From Prevotella sp. P2-180 (GTDB taxonomy: Bacteria > Bacteroidota > Bacteroidia > Bacteroidales > Bacteroidaceae), in assembly GCF_002251435.1 (NCBI RefSeq), contig NZ_NPJI01000110.1, positions 62,001 through 126,000 of the forward strand: DNA of 64,000 nucleotides, written 5' to 3'. The notes beneath the pieces are model-generated. The model had not been told where the DNA came from and ran no database searches. It saw nothing but the letters and a program-made list of their open reading frames with translations. A program made the position numbers and the translations under genes. Below are positions 54,701 to 62,689 of the stretch, one piece after another (the first letter of the stretch is position 1; the number at the start of each line of letters is the position of its first letter).

Positions 54701-56334
54701 GCAATGGTATTCTTACTCCCGCATCGCTCGCCAACAATGACGGTTCACAATATGGTTCGCTTGGAGATGTCAGCAACGGCATTACACTGAAGAATAACGG
54801 TACGCTGAAGACTTCTACCTCCATGACTGCCTCGCATCCGATAATTATTGACGAAAATGGCGGTACAATCAATACGACAGGAACGCTTATCCTGAATGGA
54901 AGCATAAAGAAAGCCAATACAGGCAAGAGCAGGAATCTTTACAAGGCAGGAACCGGTACGCTTCAGTTGAATTGCGCTGCCGACTTCGACTCATTGTATA
55001 TCAATTCAGGTACGGTGTATGACTTCCAGGATGCACACTTCACGGGCAAGACCATTGTGCTCAACGGAAGCAAGGTCACACTACAGGCTAACAACAGTAT
55101 ATACAGCTCCAACACTGACAACGTAAATATCGTTGTGCCAAATGGAAAGACAGGTATATGGTATCCTGACGGACGCTGCGACTATACTGGTAAACTGACA
55201 GGAGAAGGCAAAATCGACATCTATGCCACATGGGTGCGTTGCGCGTTCAAGGGTAATTGGAGTGAGTTTGAAGGAACCATCAATGCCAAGCGCGGAACAA
55301 AGAACGCTTACGAACCTGTATTTGATTTCTGTAATACTTACGGAATGCCTAAGGCCACACTCAACGTTGACTCCCGATTCACAAAAGACACGCCGTTTAA
55401 CACAAACGGAAAGAGTTTTGCCATCGGTGCACTCACCGGTTCGGGATATATCAGCAATGGCGGTAATTTCGGTTCGGGTACAAACACCCTGACTGTAGGT
55501 GGCAACAACACCAACTTCACCTTCTCGGGCACTATCAACGGCAGCCACATGGTGAAAAACGGTACGGGCGTATGGACAATTGCTTCCGAGACTGTTCTTG
55601 CCAATGCCAAGTCGCTGAAGATTATTGACGGAGCAGTTAAGCTGAATAAGGCAGCTGCAACAACATCTATGACCGCTCCTACCATCACTTATGTGCAGGA
55701 CAACGGTGAACTGCGTGGAATGGGTTACTGCTACGGCATCAACCTTCTCAACGGAGGTACTCTCCGCCCCGGTAGTAATGCTGCGACATCACAGACAAAG
55801 AACGCCGGAATCATCAGTATAGAAAATAACCTCAATGCGGAAACCGGATCACATATCTATGTGAACAAGACCAAGACAGACTCAATATCCGTGAACTCTA
55901 TCACTGGAGCTGAGTCACAGGCATGGGCATTCATTAAGGTAGGCGGCAACGCAACAGTCAATGCCACCATACATGTCACATACGGCACAACATGGAAACC
56001 TGCCGAAGGTGACTACGTGAGAGTATTCGACTGTGAAGGCACAATAAGCGGCACACCGTCGTTTGACCTTCAGGAACTGCCGGAAGGACTGAGATGGGAT
56101 ACTTCTAAATTGCTCTCAGAGGGTGTCATCTATGTAAGTTCCACTACCGGTATAATGAATATTGATGCCACTGCAGAGTTCTCGGCTGATGTTTACACCT
56201 TGACAGGAGTAAAGGTGGCAACTGATGTGACAACGACCAGAGCCACATTACAGAAAGACTTGAAGGCAATAGGTTTGTCTAATGGTACTTACATTGTGCG
56301 CTCAGGAAAGAACAGTTTCAAGATTTCGTTCTGA
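51736..56334 (+). CDS. PL11 rhamnogalacturonan lyase with autotransporter-like repeat stalk and sorting-type C-terminus
   Basis: This 1532-residue secreted protein has a signal peptide (ending VTAQ) and a PL11-type rhamnogalacturonan lyase domain (about 24-640). The domain is seen in DRLDRGLVAVQT, an SGVYCSWRI start, repeated calcium-binding DxDxDG loops (CADVDGDGEVEIL, YDWDMDGKAEVVM, ADVDWDGKDEIVWGSM) and DIFGDWREEVIER. PL11 enzymes cut the rhamnose-galacturonate backbone of RG-I by beta-elimination. The rest (about 690-1450) holds strand repeats of the autotransporter-associated type (KQGDGTLVLPNVTETYTGNT; TLSVEGNGEVKINN; MVKNGTGVWTIASE) that should form a long beta-helix. The end (about 1473-1532; FSADVYTLTGVKVA, GLSNGTYIVRSGKNSFKI) resembles a type IX-type sorting tail. 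There is no translocator barrel. This fusion is unusual. Confidence 0.88.
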   Translation: MNKKLITLVIAALTYCNVVTAQRFTDRLDRGLVAVQTTSGVYCSWRIQADEYYDVKYNLYRDGTKVNAEPLNVSNFTDASGSQGSTYTVKAVVNGVEQVASKAASVLANNYKSITIKHDASLKSTYIPNDACCADVDGDGEVEILLKFDNKEEGEQLYPKNGPTINGVETKEYSLLACLKQDGTILWWVNCGPNMGDFQNNEQNIVGYDWDMDGKAEVVMRLEEGSTVHMADGTTYTIGADGKNGTSWTNYRIPKGSGSVEWFTYYGNEFLYYCEGATGKPYQCIEYPLKRYESGETDLKAAWGDGYGHRSSKNFFGAPYLDGKHPSIFLGRGIYTRHKFIAYDVDPATHALNVRWQWTNNKPGSPWYGQGYHNYSIADVDWDGKDEIVWGSMVIDDNGLGLSTTGLGHGDAQHVSDLNPYIHGQEMFACNEDNPANNYRDATTSKIYYRMTDTNDAGRALAGNFYNTIPGSIGYGAHDTPISTVVNDHVTVSTNGLGMNFRIYWDGDLQEECFDNITVSKPGVGTLATFSGCYSNNSTKATPCYQGDIFGDWREEVIERTADNNIRIYTSTIPTEWRNYSLWYDHQYRNAMVWQPCGYNQPPHASYFLGELEGITIAPPPLTTTGREIISFSVDASLNGKHALLDVDGDATVSVAAGASPAVFTDNAPSWVQGSAPSECTTKDTEITYAYYTHTLTGGAFTGEMRLVKQGDGTLVLPNVTETYTGNTDVWAGTLQFDGTMEKSPVWLNRFARLSSNRGKFLAGIKADYGSEIMPGGNNQVGTINASSIELGFGARVIFDVNGNETDRLVAENISIEKKVWDNGPEYSAPVFVFTSQPIAGTYILAEASGLTGNLSDVTIEGLTGVKYDLAYADGKITLNVYNGRGSEDVVWTGATDGTWDLMNSENFSSSDKKFVTGDEVTFDDSAVNTAITVAEDVTPGNIIFKNDSKTYSITGEGAISGEGTLSVEGNGEVKINNINKYNGGTIISNGILTPASLANNDGSQYGSLGDVSNGITLKNNGTLKTSTSMTASHPIIIDENGGTINTTGTLILNGSIKKANTGKSRNLYKAGTGTLQLNCAADFDSLYINSGTVYDFQDAHFTGKTIVLNGSKVTLQANNSIYSSNTDNVNIVVPNGKTGIWYPDGRCDYTGKLTGEGKIDIYATWVRCAFKGNWSEFEGTINAKRGTKNAYEPVFDFCNTYGMPKATLNVDSRFTKDTPFNTNGKSFAIGALTGSGYISNGGNFGSGTNTLTVGGNNTNFTFSGTINGSHMVKNGTGVWTIASETVLANAKSLKIIDGAVKLNKAAATTSMTAPTITYVQDNGELRGMGYCYGINLLNGGTLRPGSNAATSQTKNAGIISIENNLNAETGSHIYVNKTKTDSISVNSITGAESQAWAFIKVGGNATVNATIHVTYGTTWKPAEGDYVRVFDCEGTISGTPSFDLQELPEGLRWDTSKLLSEGVIYVSSTTGIMNIDATAEFSADVYTLTGVKVATDVTTTRATLQKDLKAIGLSNGTYIVRSGKNSFKISF

Positions 56335-56371
56335 TTCTGCACTTTCCTCATCGGATAATAACACAGAAACA

Positions 56372-56417
56372 CAAAGGCACATTGATCTTCATATCATTGT
56401 GCCTTTGTTTTTTTATT
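56372..56417 (+). terminator. Rho-independent terminator after the PL11 gene
   Basis: CAAAGGCACATTGAT (56372-56386) pairs with ATCATTGTGCCTTTG (56393-56407) with one mismatch and a 6-nt loop, followed by TTTTTTTATT. It lies 38 bp after the stop codon. Confidence 0.9.
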
Positions 56418-56437
56418 GTAAAATTATCAGTAAAACG

Positions 56438-56469
56438 TTTGGTCATTAGAAAAATTAACACTACTTTTG
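56438..56469 (+). promoter_or_regulatory. Promoter of the 334-residue secreted protein gene
   Basis: TTTG at 56438-56441 and TACTTTTG at 56462-56469 with a 20-nt spacer form a full consensus promoter. The start codon at 56485 follows so closely that the leader is expected to be about 9 nt. Confidence 0.7.
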
Positions 56470-56484
56470 CATAAAAAATAAATT

Positions 56485-57489
56485 ATGATGAAAAAAGAAT
56501 TGTTATACGTTGTGGCATGTGTCTTGATTTTAATGCCATTGTCTGTTTCACATGTTGCCGCACAGGGCAATGAAACCCGTGACGAAGGAGAACTCAGTGA
56601 GGACTCCGTAGTAAATATAATCGCATATTTTTCCAAGAATGACACGCTGACTTATGTATACGATTACCAAGAAATGAGTGTAGACAACGGAGACACTGTT
56701 TCTGTTCGGAAACTGTCACGTGACATATCAATTGTCGTGACCGATTCAACCGAAAATGGTTACATGCTTGAATTGATCAGTACGGATATACATGCTGATA
56801 AGAACATCAAAAAATCTTTCTTCGAGAAGAAATTCTTTGAAAGCATCAAGGGAGAGAAAGTCATAGTGAAACTTGACGAGTATGGTGCACTTCAAGGTAT
56901 ATCCAACTGGAAAGAACTCTACGACAAGGGCAAGACTTTGTTGAATGACGAAGCAAATACCACAGACAAGGAAACATTAAAAGGCTTAAAAAGAATGTTT
57001 GACAATACCATCAAAAGCGAACAAGGCATGATGGGTATGTTCCCAGAGCTTGACTTGCTTTTCGGAAGTCATGGAATACAGGTCATGGTTGGAGAAAACA
57101 ATTTTGTTGATTCAGTATCGAGCGAAATACCTGTTACATACAAGTATATTGCCTATAATGACTATGAGGAAGACGGCACGTATGCAGGGTGTTTCACTAT
57201 GGCACTTAGTGAAACCGTTATTCCTAAAGAGCGGTTTTCCGGCCTGTTGGCAAGAGGATTGTCAAATGTTGGCTTTGGAAAAGAGAAGAAAATAGAAGGC
57301 TCTATAGGCGAATTTTTCAATAAGGAATTGGATGGAGATGTGGACATAAAAGGATACGAATCAAGGGAATATTATTTTGTAGGCTGGCCACGTAAGACCG
57401 TAACAATTAGGGATTCTGGTACAGGAAACAACAGGAGCATAATAGCCCGTAGGATTTCATGCACAAGCTATTCATTGTTTAATTATTAA
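56485..57489 (+). CDS. Secreted protein of unknown function
   Basis: This 334-residue protein has a signal peptide (MMKKELLYVVACVLILMPLSVSHVAAQ) and no cysteine lipobox. The mature part has beta-strand-like stretches (SIVVTDSTENGYMLELIST; KVIVKLDEYGALQGISNWKELY) and a helical central region with several charged residues (about 150-200). No catalytic motif is seen and I do not recognise the family. It has its own promoter and terminator-bounded position between the PL11 lyase and the GH2 enzyme, so it may be unrelated to the PUL. ATG 56488 is an equally possible start. Confidence 0.75.
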   Translation: MMKKELLYVVACVLILMPLSVSHVAAQGNETRDEGELSEDSVVNIIAYFSKNDTLTYVYDYQEMSVDNGDTVSVRKLSRDISIVVTDSTENGYMLELISTDIHADKNIKKSFFEKKFFESIKGEKVIVKLDEYGALQGISNWKELYDKGKTLLNDEANTTDKETLKGLKRMFDNTIKSEQGMMGMFPELDLLFGSHGIQVMVGENNFVDSVSSEIPVTYKYIAYNDYEEDGTYAGCFTMALSETVIPKERFSGLLARGLSNVGFGKEKKIEGSIGEFFNKELDGDVDIKGYESREYYFVGWPRKTVTIRDSGTGNNRSIIARRISCTSYSLFNY

Positions 57490-57501
57490 CTGTATTCTTT
57501 T

Positions 57502-57580
57502 AAAAAAAGCTGAGCAACAAAACAAGACCAAAGATTTTATTGCCCGTTTCGGTGGTGCATGGAAAGGTGAAATAAAATAG
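57502..57580 (+). pseudogene. Possible C-terminal remnant of a small gene
   Basis: The 124-bp gap before the GH2 gene contains a short frame ending at TAG 57578-57580 that reads KKAEQQNKTKDFIARFGGAWKG and then EIK. It looks like the tail of a small antitoxin-like protein, but has no start codon. Evidence is only the residue pattern. Confidence 0.25.
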
Positions 57581-57640
57581 GAATTGAACATATATATATA
57601 TCAGAGATGACGGTTGGTGAATTGTATGTTGAATAAATAC

Positions 57641-60619
57641 ATGAGAAAACTTTCGATAATAGCAATTGCCGCCCTAAACATTGCGGCGGCGTTCGCACAG
57701 CGTTCGCAGAACTTTAATGCCGAATGGAAGATAGGCGACAAATCGGTTACCCTGCCACGGGCATGGAACGAGGAGTATGCTTTCAAGGTGCCTATAGAGA
57801 AACTGCCGGACGCGCAGGTTACTTACACCAAGACATTCCTTGCCCCCAAGACTTGGAAGGGCAAGAAAGTGTTCATCGAGTTTGAGGGCGCAAGACAGGC
57901 GGCCGAGGTGTTCCTCAACGGCACGAGAATAGGACTGCATGAAAATGGAGTGATGGCATTCGGATTTGACCTCACTCCATACATACGCATAGGGAAAGAG
58001 AATGTCCTCGAAGTGAAAACAGACAACTCATGGGCATACAAGGAAAAGGGGACACCCACTGACGGCGAGGTTGTTGCAGACTGCAACAACCTTCCGAACA
58101 ACACCCTCAGCCCGGCTTCCTTCCAGTGGAACAACAAGAACTTCAACGCCAACTACGGCGGACTGCCTAAGAACGTGAAGCTGCACGTGACAGACCGCCT
58201 CTATCAGACACTCCCACTCTATTCCGCTCTCGGAACTACGGGTACTTACGTCTATGCCAAGAATCACGACGTGAGGGGAAGGAAGGCTATTATACATGCC
58301 GAGTCGGAGGTGAGAAACGAGACGGGCAAGAAACAGACTTTTGTATATAATGTGGAAATCATCGACCGTGACGGCTCCAAGCTGTCTGCTTTCTCCTCAG
58401 CTCCAGTCACATTGGACAAGGGCGAGACACGCACTGTCAGTGCGGAGAAGATGGTGGAAGGACTGCATTTCTGGTCGTGGGGATATGGCTATCTGTATGA
58501 TGTGAACACCAGTATCACTGTCAAGGGAAAGGTAATAGACCGACAGACCACCACGACAGGATTCCGCAAGACTGCCTTCCGCGATGGAATGACCTATCTG
58601 AACGACCGTGTCATGATGATGCACGGATATGCTCAGCGCACATCCAACGAATGGCCTGGAGTGGGTATGTCGGTGCCGGCATGGCTGAGCGACTACAGCA
58701 ATGAGCTGATGGTGCTCTCGGGCGGTAATCTCGTGAGATGGATGCACGTATGTCCATGGAAGCAGGACATCGAGTCGTGCGACCGTGTGGGACTCATACA
58801 GGCTATGCCCGCGGGAGACGCCGAGAAGGACGTGAGGGGAAGGCACTGGGAACAGAGGGTGGAACTGATGAGGGACGCCATCATATACAACCGCAACAAC
58901 CCTTCCATCCTCTTCTACGAATGTGGCAACAAGGGCATCAGCGAGGAACACCAGATGGAGATGAAGCAACTGCGCGACAAGTACGACCCGCACGGAGGCC
59001 GTGCCATAGGATGCCGCGAGATGCTCAACAAGGCGACATGTGCCGAATATGGTGGTGAGATGCTATATATCAACAAGTCGGCTGGCAAGCCTGTATGGGC
59101 AATGGAATACTGCCGCGACGAGGCTCTGCGCCGCTATTGGGACGACTGGTCGTACCCATATCACAAGCACGGCGATGGTCCTCTCTACAGGGATGCCGAC
59201 GCCTCGGCATACAATCAGAACAACGACCAGTTTGCCGTGGAGATGGTGCGCCGGTGGTATGACTACTGGATGGAACGCCCAGGAACGGGACTGCGAGTAT
59301 CCAACGGTGGCACGAAGATTATCTTCTCCGACACCAACACCCATAACCGTGGTGAGTCAAACTACCGTACATCGGGTGTGGTGGATGCCATGCGTCTGCC
59401 AAAGGATGCATTCTATGCACACCAGGTGATGTGGAACGGATGGGTTACTCCCGACAAGTCGATGACGCATATCGTGGGGCATTGGAACTATGAGGAATAC
59501 TGCCGTGACAGGAACAACGGCAACATGGATTTCAAGAAGACGGTATATGTAGTGAGCGACGCTCCTGTGGTAAGGCTCTTTGTCAATGGCAAGGAGACGG
59601 GACGTGACTCCGTGGCTTATCATTTTCTGCATGTCTTTGAGAACATAGCCTTCGAGCCGGGAAACATCAAGGCCATTTCATACAGTGCCGACGGCAAGGC
59701 TCTCTCCGAGCATTACATAGAGACCACAGGCAAGGCCACCTCACTTCGCATCAGCAATATAAAGAACCACCAGCTCGTTGCCGACGGTGCCGACATGGTT
59801 CTCTTGGAGATAGAGGCTCTTGACGACAAGGGTCGCCGCAATCCTCTTGCCACCAATATGCTTCACTTCTCAGTGGAAGGTCCGGCGGAATGGATAGGCG
59901 GTATAGGCAAGGATAACCACGACACCAACTGCATCCGTTCCAAGTCACTGCCCCTGGAATGTGGCGTAAACCGTGTACTCCTGAGAAGCACCGGCGAAGA
60001 AGGTATTGTGCGTGTAAACGTCACCTGCGACGGTATGCCCGCATCGTCCATCACCCTTGATGCCAAGAAGGATGTCGCAAACGCTCCATTCGAGTTTGTC
60101 AGGTCAGAGACTCCCGCCACTCCTTCCTATAAGGACATCAAGCGCACCATACAGTGCAAGTCTGTCACTGCGGGATGCAACCAGCAGGATGCCATCCGCT
60201 CTTACGACGACAGTGAGGACACAGAATGGAAGAACGACGGCAGGATGTCAACGGCATGGATAAGATATGAGCTTGCGGAAAAGGCGCGCGTGGATGAAGT
60301 GGTGCTCAAACTGACGGGATGGCGCAAGAGGGAGTATCCCCTGCAGATCTTCGCCGACGACACCCTCGTTTGGGAGGGCAAGACTCCCGTGTCATTGGGT
60401 TACGTTCATCTTCCCCTTGCAGCATCCCAACCTGCGGGCAGCATAACCATCAACCTGCAAGGCACAGCCTCCGACTCCGACAAGTTTGGCAATATCAAGG
60501 AGCTTGCAGCCCCCGTGGCCAACGAACTTGACCTCTTTAAGGTAAAAGACGGCGACAAGGTGCGCAATGAACTGCGAATAGTGGAGTGTGACTTGTTGCA
60601 ATGGATTAAGCCAAATTAA
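57641..60619 (+). CDS. GH2-family glycoside hydrolase with altered acid/base motif
   Basis: This 992-residue secreted protein has a signal peptide (MRKLSIIAIAALNIAAAFAQ), a GH2 sugar-binding jelly roll (about 40-180; YTKTFLAPKTWKGKKVFIEFEG; AEVFLNGTRIGLHENG), an immunoglobulin-like middle (about 190-310), and a TIM barrel (about 310-610). The putative nucleophile Glu is in PVWAMEYCRDE (about 489). At the acid/base site, where GH2 enzymes have GNE, the motif is FYECGNKG (about 424-431), so the catalytic Glu is replaced by Lys unless the Glu three before is used. Beta domains follow: a DUF4982-like region (VYVVSDAPVVRLFVNGKE), an invasin-like region (SLRISNIKNHQLVADGADM) and a C-terminal carbohydrate-binding-like domain. 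ATG 57626 is an alternative start. Position next to the PL11 lyase suggests it acts on RG-I oligosaccharides. Confidence 0.85.
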   Translation: MRKLSIIAIAALNIAAAFAQRSQNFNAEWKIGDKSVTLPRAWNEEYAFKVPIEKLPDAQVTYTKTFLAPKTWKGKKVFIEFEGARQAAEVFLNGTRIGLHENGVMAFGFDLTPYIRIGKENVLEVKTDNSWAYKEKGTPTDGEVVADCNNLPNNTLSPASFQWNNKNFNANYGGLPKNVKLHVTDRLYQTLPLYSALGTTGTYVYAKNHDVRGRKAIIHAESEVRNETGKKQTFVYNVEIIDRDGSKLSAFSSAPVTLDKGETRTVSAEKMVEGLHFWSWGYGYLYDVNTSITVKGKVIDRQTTTTGFRKTAFRDGMTYLNDRVMMMHGYAQRTSNEWPGVGMSVPAWLSDYSNELMVLSGGNLVRWMHVCPWKQDIESCDRVGLIQAMPAGDAEKDVRGRHWEQRVELMRDAIIYNRNNPSILFYECGNKGISEEHQMEMKQLRDKYDPHGGRAIGCREMLNKATCAEYGGEMLYINKSAGKPVWAMEYCRDEALRRYWDDWSYPYHKHGDGPLYRDADASAYNQNNDQFAVEMVRRWYDYWMERPGTGLRVSNGGTKIIFSDTNTHNRGESNYRTSGVVDAMRLPKDAFYAHQVMWNGWVTPDKSMTHIVGHWNYEEYCRDRNNGNMDFKKTVYVVSDAPVVRLFVNGKETGRDSVAYHFLHVFENIAFEPGNIKAISYSADGKALSEHYIETTGKATSLRISNIKNHQLVADGADMVLLEIEALDDKGRRNPLATNMLHFSVEGPAEWIGGIGKDNHDTNCIRSKSLPLECGVNRVLLRSTGEEGIVRVNVTCDGMPASSITLDAKKDVANAPFEFVRSETPATPSYKDIKRTIQCKSVTAGCNQQDAIRSYDDSEDTEWKNDGRMSTAWIRYELAEKARVDEVVLKLTGWRKREYPLQIFADDTLVWEGKTPVSLGYVHLPLAASQPAGSITINLQGTASDSDKFGNIKELAAPVANELDLFKVKDGDKVRNELRIVECDLLQWIKPN

Positions 60620-60823
60620 TTATTGCCATTAGGGTTTTCACCCGAATTGACTCACGCTTGATGCTTGAAGATTATAATAGGAGAAAAACAATAAAATATT
60701 TAGTATAAACAATGTTTCAAACAATGAGAAAAAACATTTAGTTTTTTGTGGAATCATATTATAAACTCAAATTTCACATCCCTTTTATAGTATTGCAACT
60801 TCAATATAACCCACTTTATACAA

Positions 60824-62422
60824 TTACTCACAAGGCTTGTAGGAAAAGTCGTTTACGGTGCCTGTTTCGGAAGAGAAGCTAATGCCTACCTTGTATATCT
60901 TGCGCTTGTCGGCGGCGTATGGCTGGGCATAGCCCTTTTCGTCTATCTGTTTTAAGGCTACTTCCGCCGTGGAGTTAAGCTTGAATTCGAAGATATAGAC
61001 GTAGTCGGGACACTCCAACACGCAGTCGATGCGACCTTGGCTCGTCTCCTTCTCAACGTAGGTGTTGTATTTGCCGAGAAGTTGGAGGATGAGGTAGAAG
61101 GTGTATTGGAAATGACGCTCACACTCCCTTGTGTCCTCTTTGCGCTGGAAACGGTAGGAGATGTTGGCGAGGAAGCCGGTCAGCTGGAGCTTGAACTTCT
61201 CGAGGTCGCCACTGCGCAAGGTACGGGTGACGTCAACAAGCCATGAGTTGGAATAGTTCTCGTCGCTGAAATAGTCAGACGCAAGGAGCGCTATCATACC
61301 GTTGCGCACCTCCTCGTTGGGGAAGTCGAGACGATAGACGTCGAAGGTGGGGTCATAGCCCTTTATGGTAAAATATCCGCTTTGGTAGATCATAGGCAGC
61401 GGCTTTTGCTTTGTTGCCTTGTAATCTACAAATTCTGCGGCTGAATATTCCTTGCATGCCAGTTCGTTGATGTTTTCGTGGTTGTTTGCCAAGAGACGCA
61501 TAAGATACGTCGGAGTGCCTGTGGAGAACCAATAATCCATAAATTTACGTTTTTGGAAACAGTTCAATAAACTGAACGGATTGAACACATCAATCATTCC
61601 ATCACTGAAATGGTAACCGTCATATTTCTGTTTCAGCTTTTCTATTGTCTCTTCCTCTGTCATGCCGTTCACTTTGCCAAGTTCCTGTATCTGATCCTTG
61701 AACACCGAAAGCAGTTCTTTTTCGGAGATGCCGCAAAGTGTGTCGAAACGGGAGTCGTAGCTGATGTCTGCAGGCTGGTTGAAACCGCTGAACACGCTGA
61801 CCTGAGAGAACTTGGTGACTCCCGTGAGCAGCACAAACTGCAGATGCTTGTCCGTGAGCTTGAAAATGCTATAAAAGCCTTTAAGTATCTCGCGGTTATA
61901 GTCTTCAAGAGTCTTTATGTCTCCAGCCACAACAGGTGATGGGGTGTCAGTGTTCATCACGTCGAGCAGCGGCTTGTCGTATTCGTCGATAAGTACCACA
62001 ACACGCCTGCCGGTCTTCTCGTGTGCTTTTTCGAAAACGTAAGCCAACCGGTCGCCATAGGTGTTGGCAAGCTCATCCTTACCGTATTTTTCCTCACATT
62101 TTGCGATGAAGGTCTCAATGGTTTCCTTTAGCTCCATAGGCGAGGTGAAGTTCTTTCCGTTGAAGTCAATATGGAACACAGGATATTCCTTCCACTCCTT
62201 CTCCAGCGCGTCGATGGCAAGACCGCGGAACAGTTCCTTGCGTCCGAGGAAATAGTTTTCGAGTGTGGAGATGAGCAGGCTCTTGCCGAAGCGGCGGGGG
62301 CGGCTGAGGAAATAAATAGTCCCCTTGCTGACAAGCTCATAAATCAATGCCGTCTTGTCGACATAAACGTAACCATCCTCACGTATTCGGTCAAAGCTTT
62401 GTATTCCTATAGGGTACTTCAT
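60824..62422 (-). CDS. AAA-ATPase with C-terminal PD-(D/E)XK nuclease-like domain (AAA_9/PDDEXK_9)
   Basis: This 532-residue protein has an N-terminal ATPase domain: the P-loop SRPRRFGKSLLISTLE (about 40-55), Walker B VVVLIDEYDKPLLD (about 145-158), and ATPase sensor-like TGVTKFSQVSVFSG. The C-terminal part (about 340-532) ends in a PD-(D/E)XK-like fold with RIDCVLE (Asp about 464) and IFEFKL (Glu-Phe-Lys about 479-481). It is the family often named 'AAA-ATPase-like / DUF1703', abundant in Bacteroidales and of unknown role; ideas include DNA repair, mobile-element control or defence. Start 62422 (ATG) is preferred over a TTG at 62428. It has a strong promoter and is followed in the opposite direction by the GH2 gene. 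A near-copy lies just upstream at 62690-64000. Confidence 0.9.
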   Translation of the reverse strand: MKYPIGIQSFDRIREDGYVYVDKTALIYELVSKGTIYFLSRPRRFGKSLLISTLENYFLGRKELFRGLAIDALEKEWKEYPVFHIDFNGKNFTSPMELKETIETFIAKCEEKYGKDELANTYGDRLAYVFEKAHEKTGRRVVVLIDEYDKPLLDVMNTDTPSPVVAGDIKTLEDYNREILKGFYSIFKLTDKHLQFVLLTGVTKFSQVSVFSGFNQPADISYDSRFDTLCGISEKELLSVFKDQIQELGKVNGMTEEETIEKLKQKYDGYHFSDGMIDVFNPFSLLNCFQKRKFMDYWFSTGTPTYLMRLLANNHENINELACKEYSAAEFVDYKATKQKPLPMIYQSGYFTIKGYDPTFDVYRLDFPNEEVRNGMIALLASDYFSDENYSNSWLVDVTRTLRSGDLEKFKLQLTGFLANISYRFQRKEDTRECERHFQYTFYLILQLLGKYNTYVEKETSQGRIDCVLECPDYVYIFEFKLNSTAEVALKQIDEKGYAQPYAADKRKIYKVGISFSSETGTVNDFSYKPCE

Positions 62423-62448
62423 AATCAAGCATTTTTTTATTTTTGTCG

Positions 62449-62480
62449 CAAAGATACATTATTAATTTCATTTCTCCAAA
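62449..62480 (-). promoter_or_regulatory. Promoter of the AAA-ATPase/PD-(D/E)XK gene
   Basis: On the minus strand TTTG (62480-62477) and TATCTTTG (62456-62449) are 20 nt apart, a full consensus. The leader should be about 20 nt. Confidence 0.7.
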
Positions 62481-62689
62481 GAAAAACACAGATTTTCATA
62501 TCTTGAGAATCTCATGCTGCAAAATTACTGCATTTTTTCTTTTTCTGCAATAGTTGTCCTCTATGCCGAGCGCCATAGTCCCGGATTTTGTATCGGCAAA
62601 CCATAGTATGCAGAACATAATCCCTCAAACAGGTAATTTTGTGTAGAATTAAAACACGTGAGGTAACCAGAGTAACCGGAGTAACTGAA

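Noticed and set aside
60620..60823. Small gene or terminator between the GH2 and ATPase genes
   Set aside because: The 204-bp AT-rich gap shows no convincing hairpin, coding frame or promoter.
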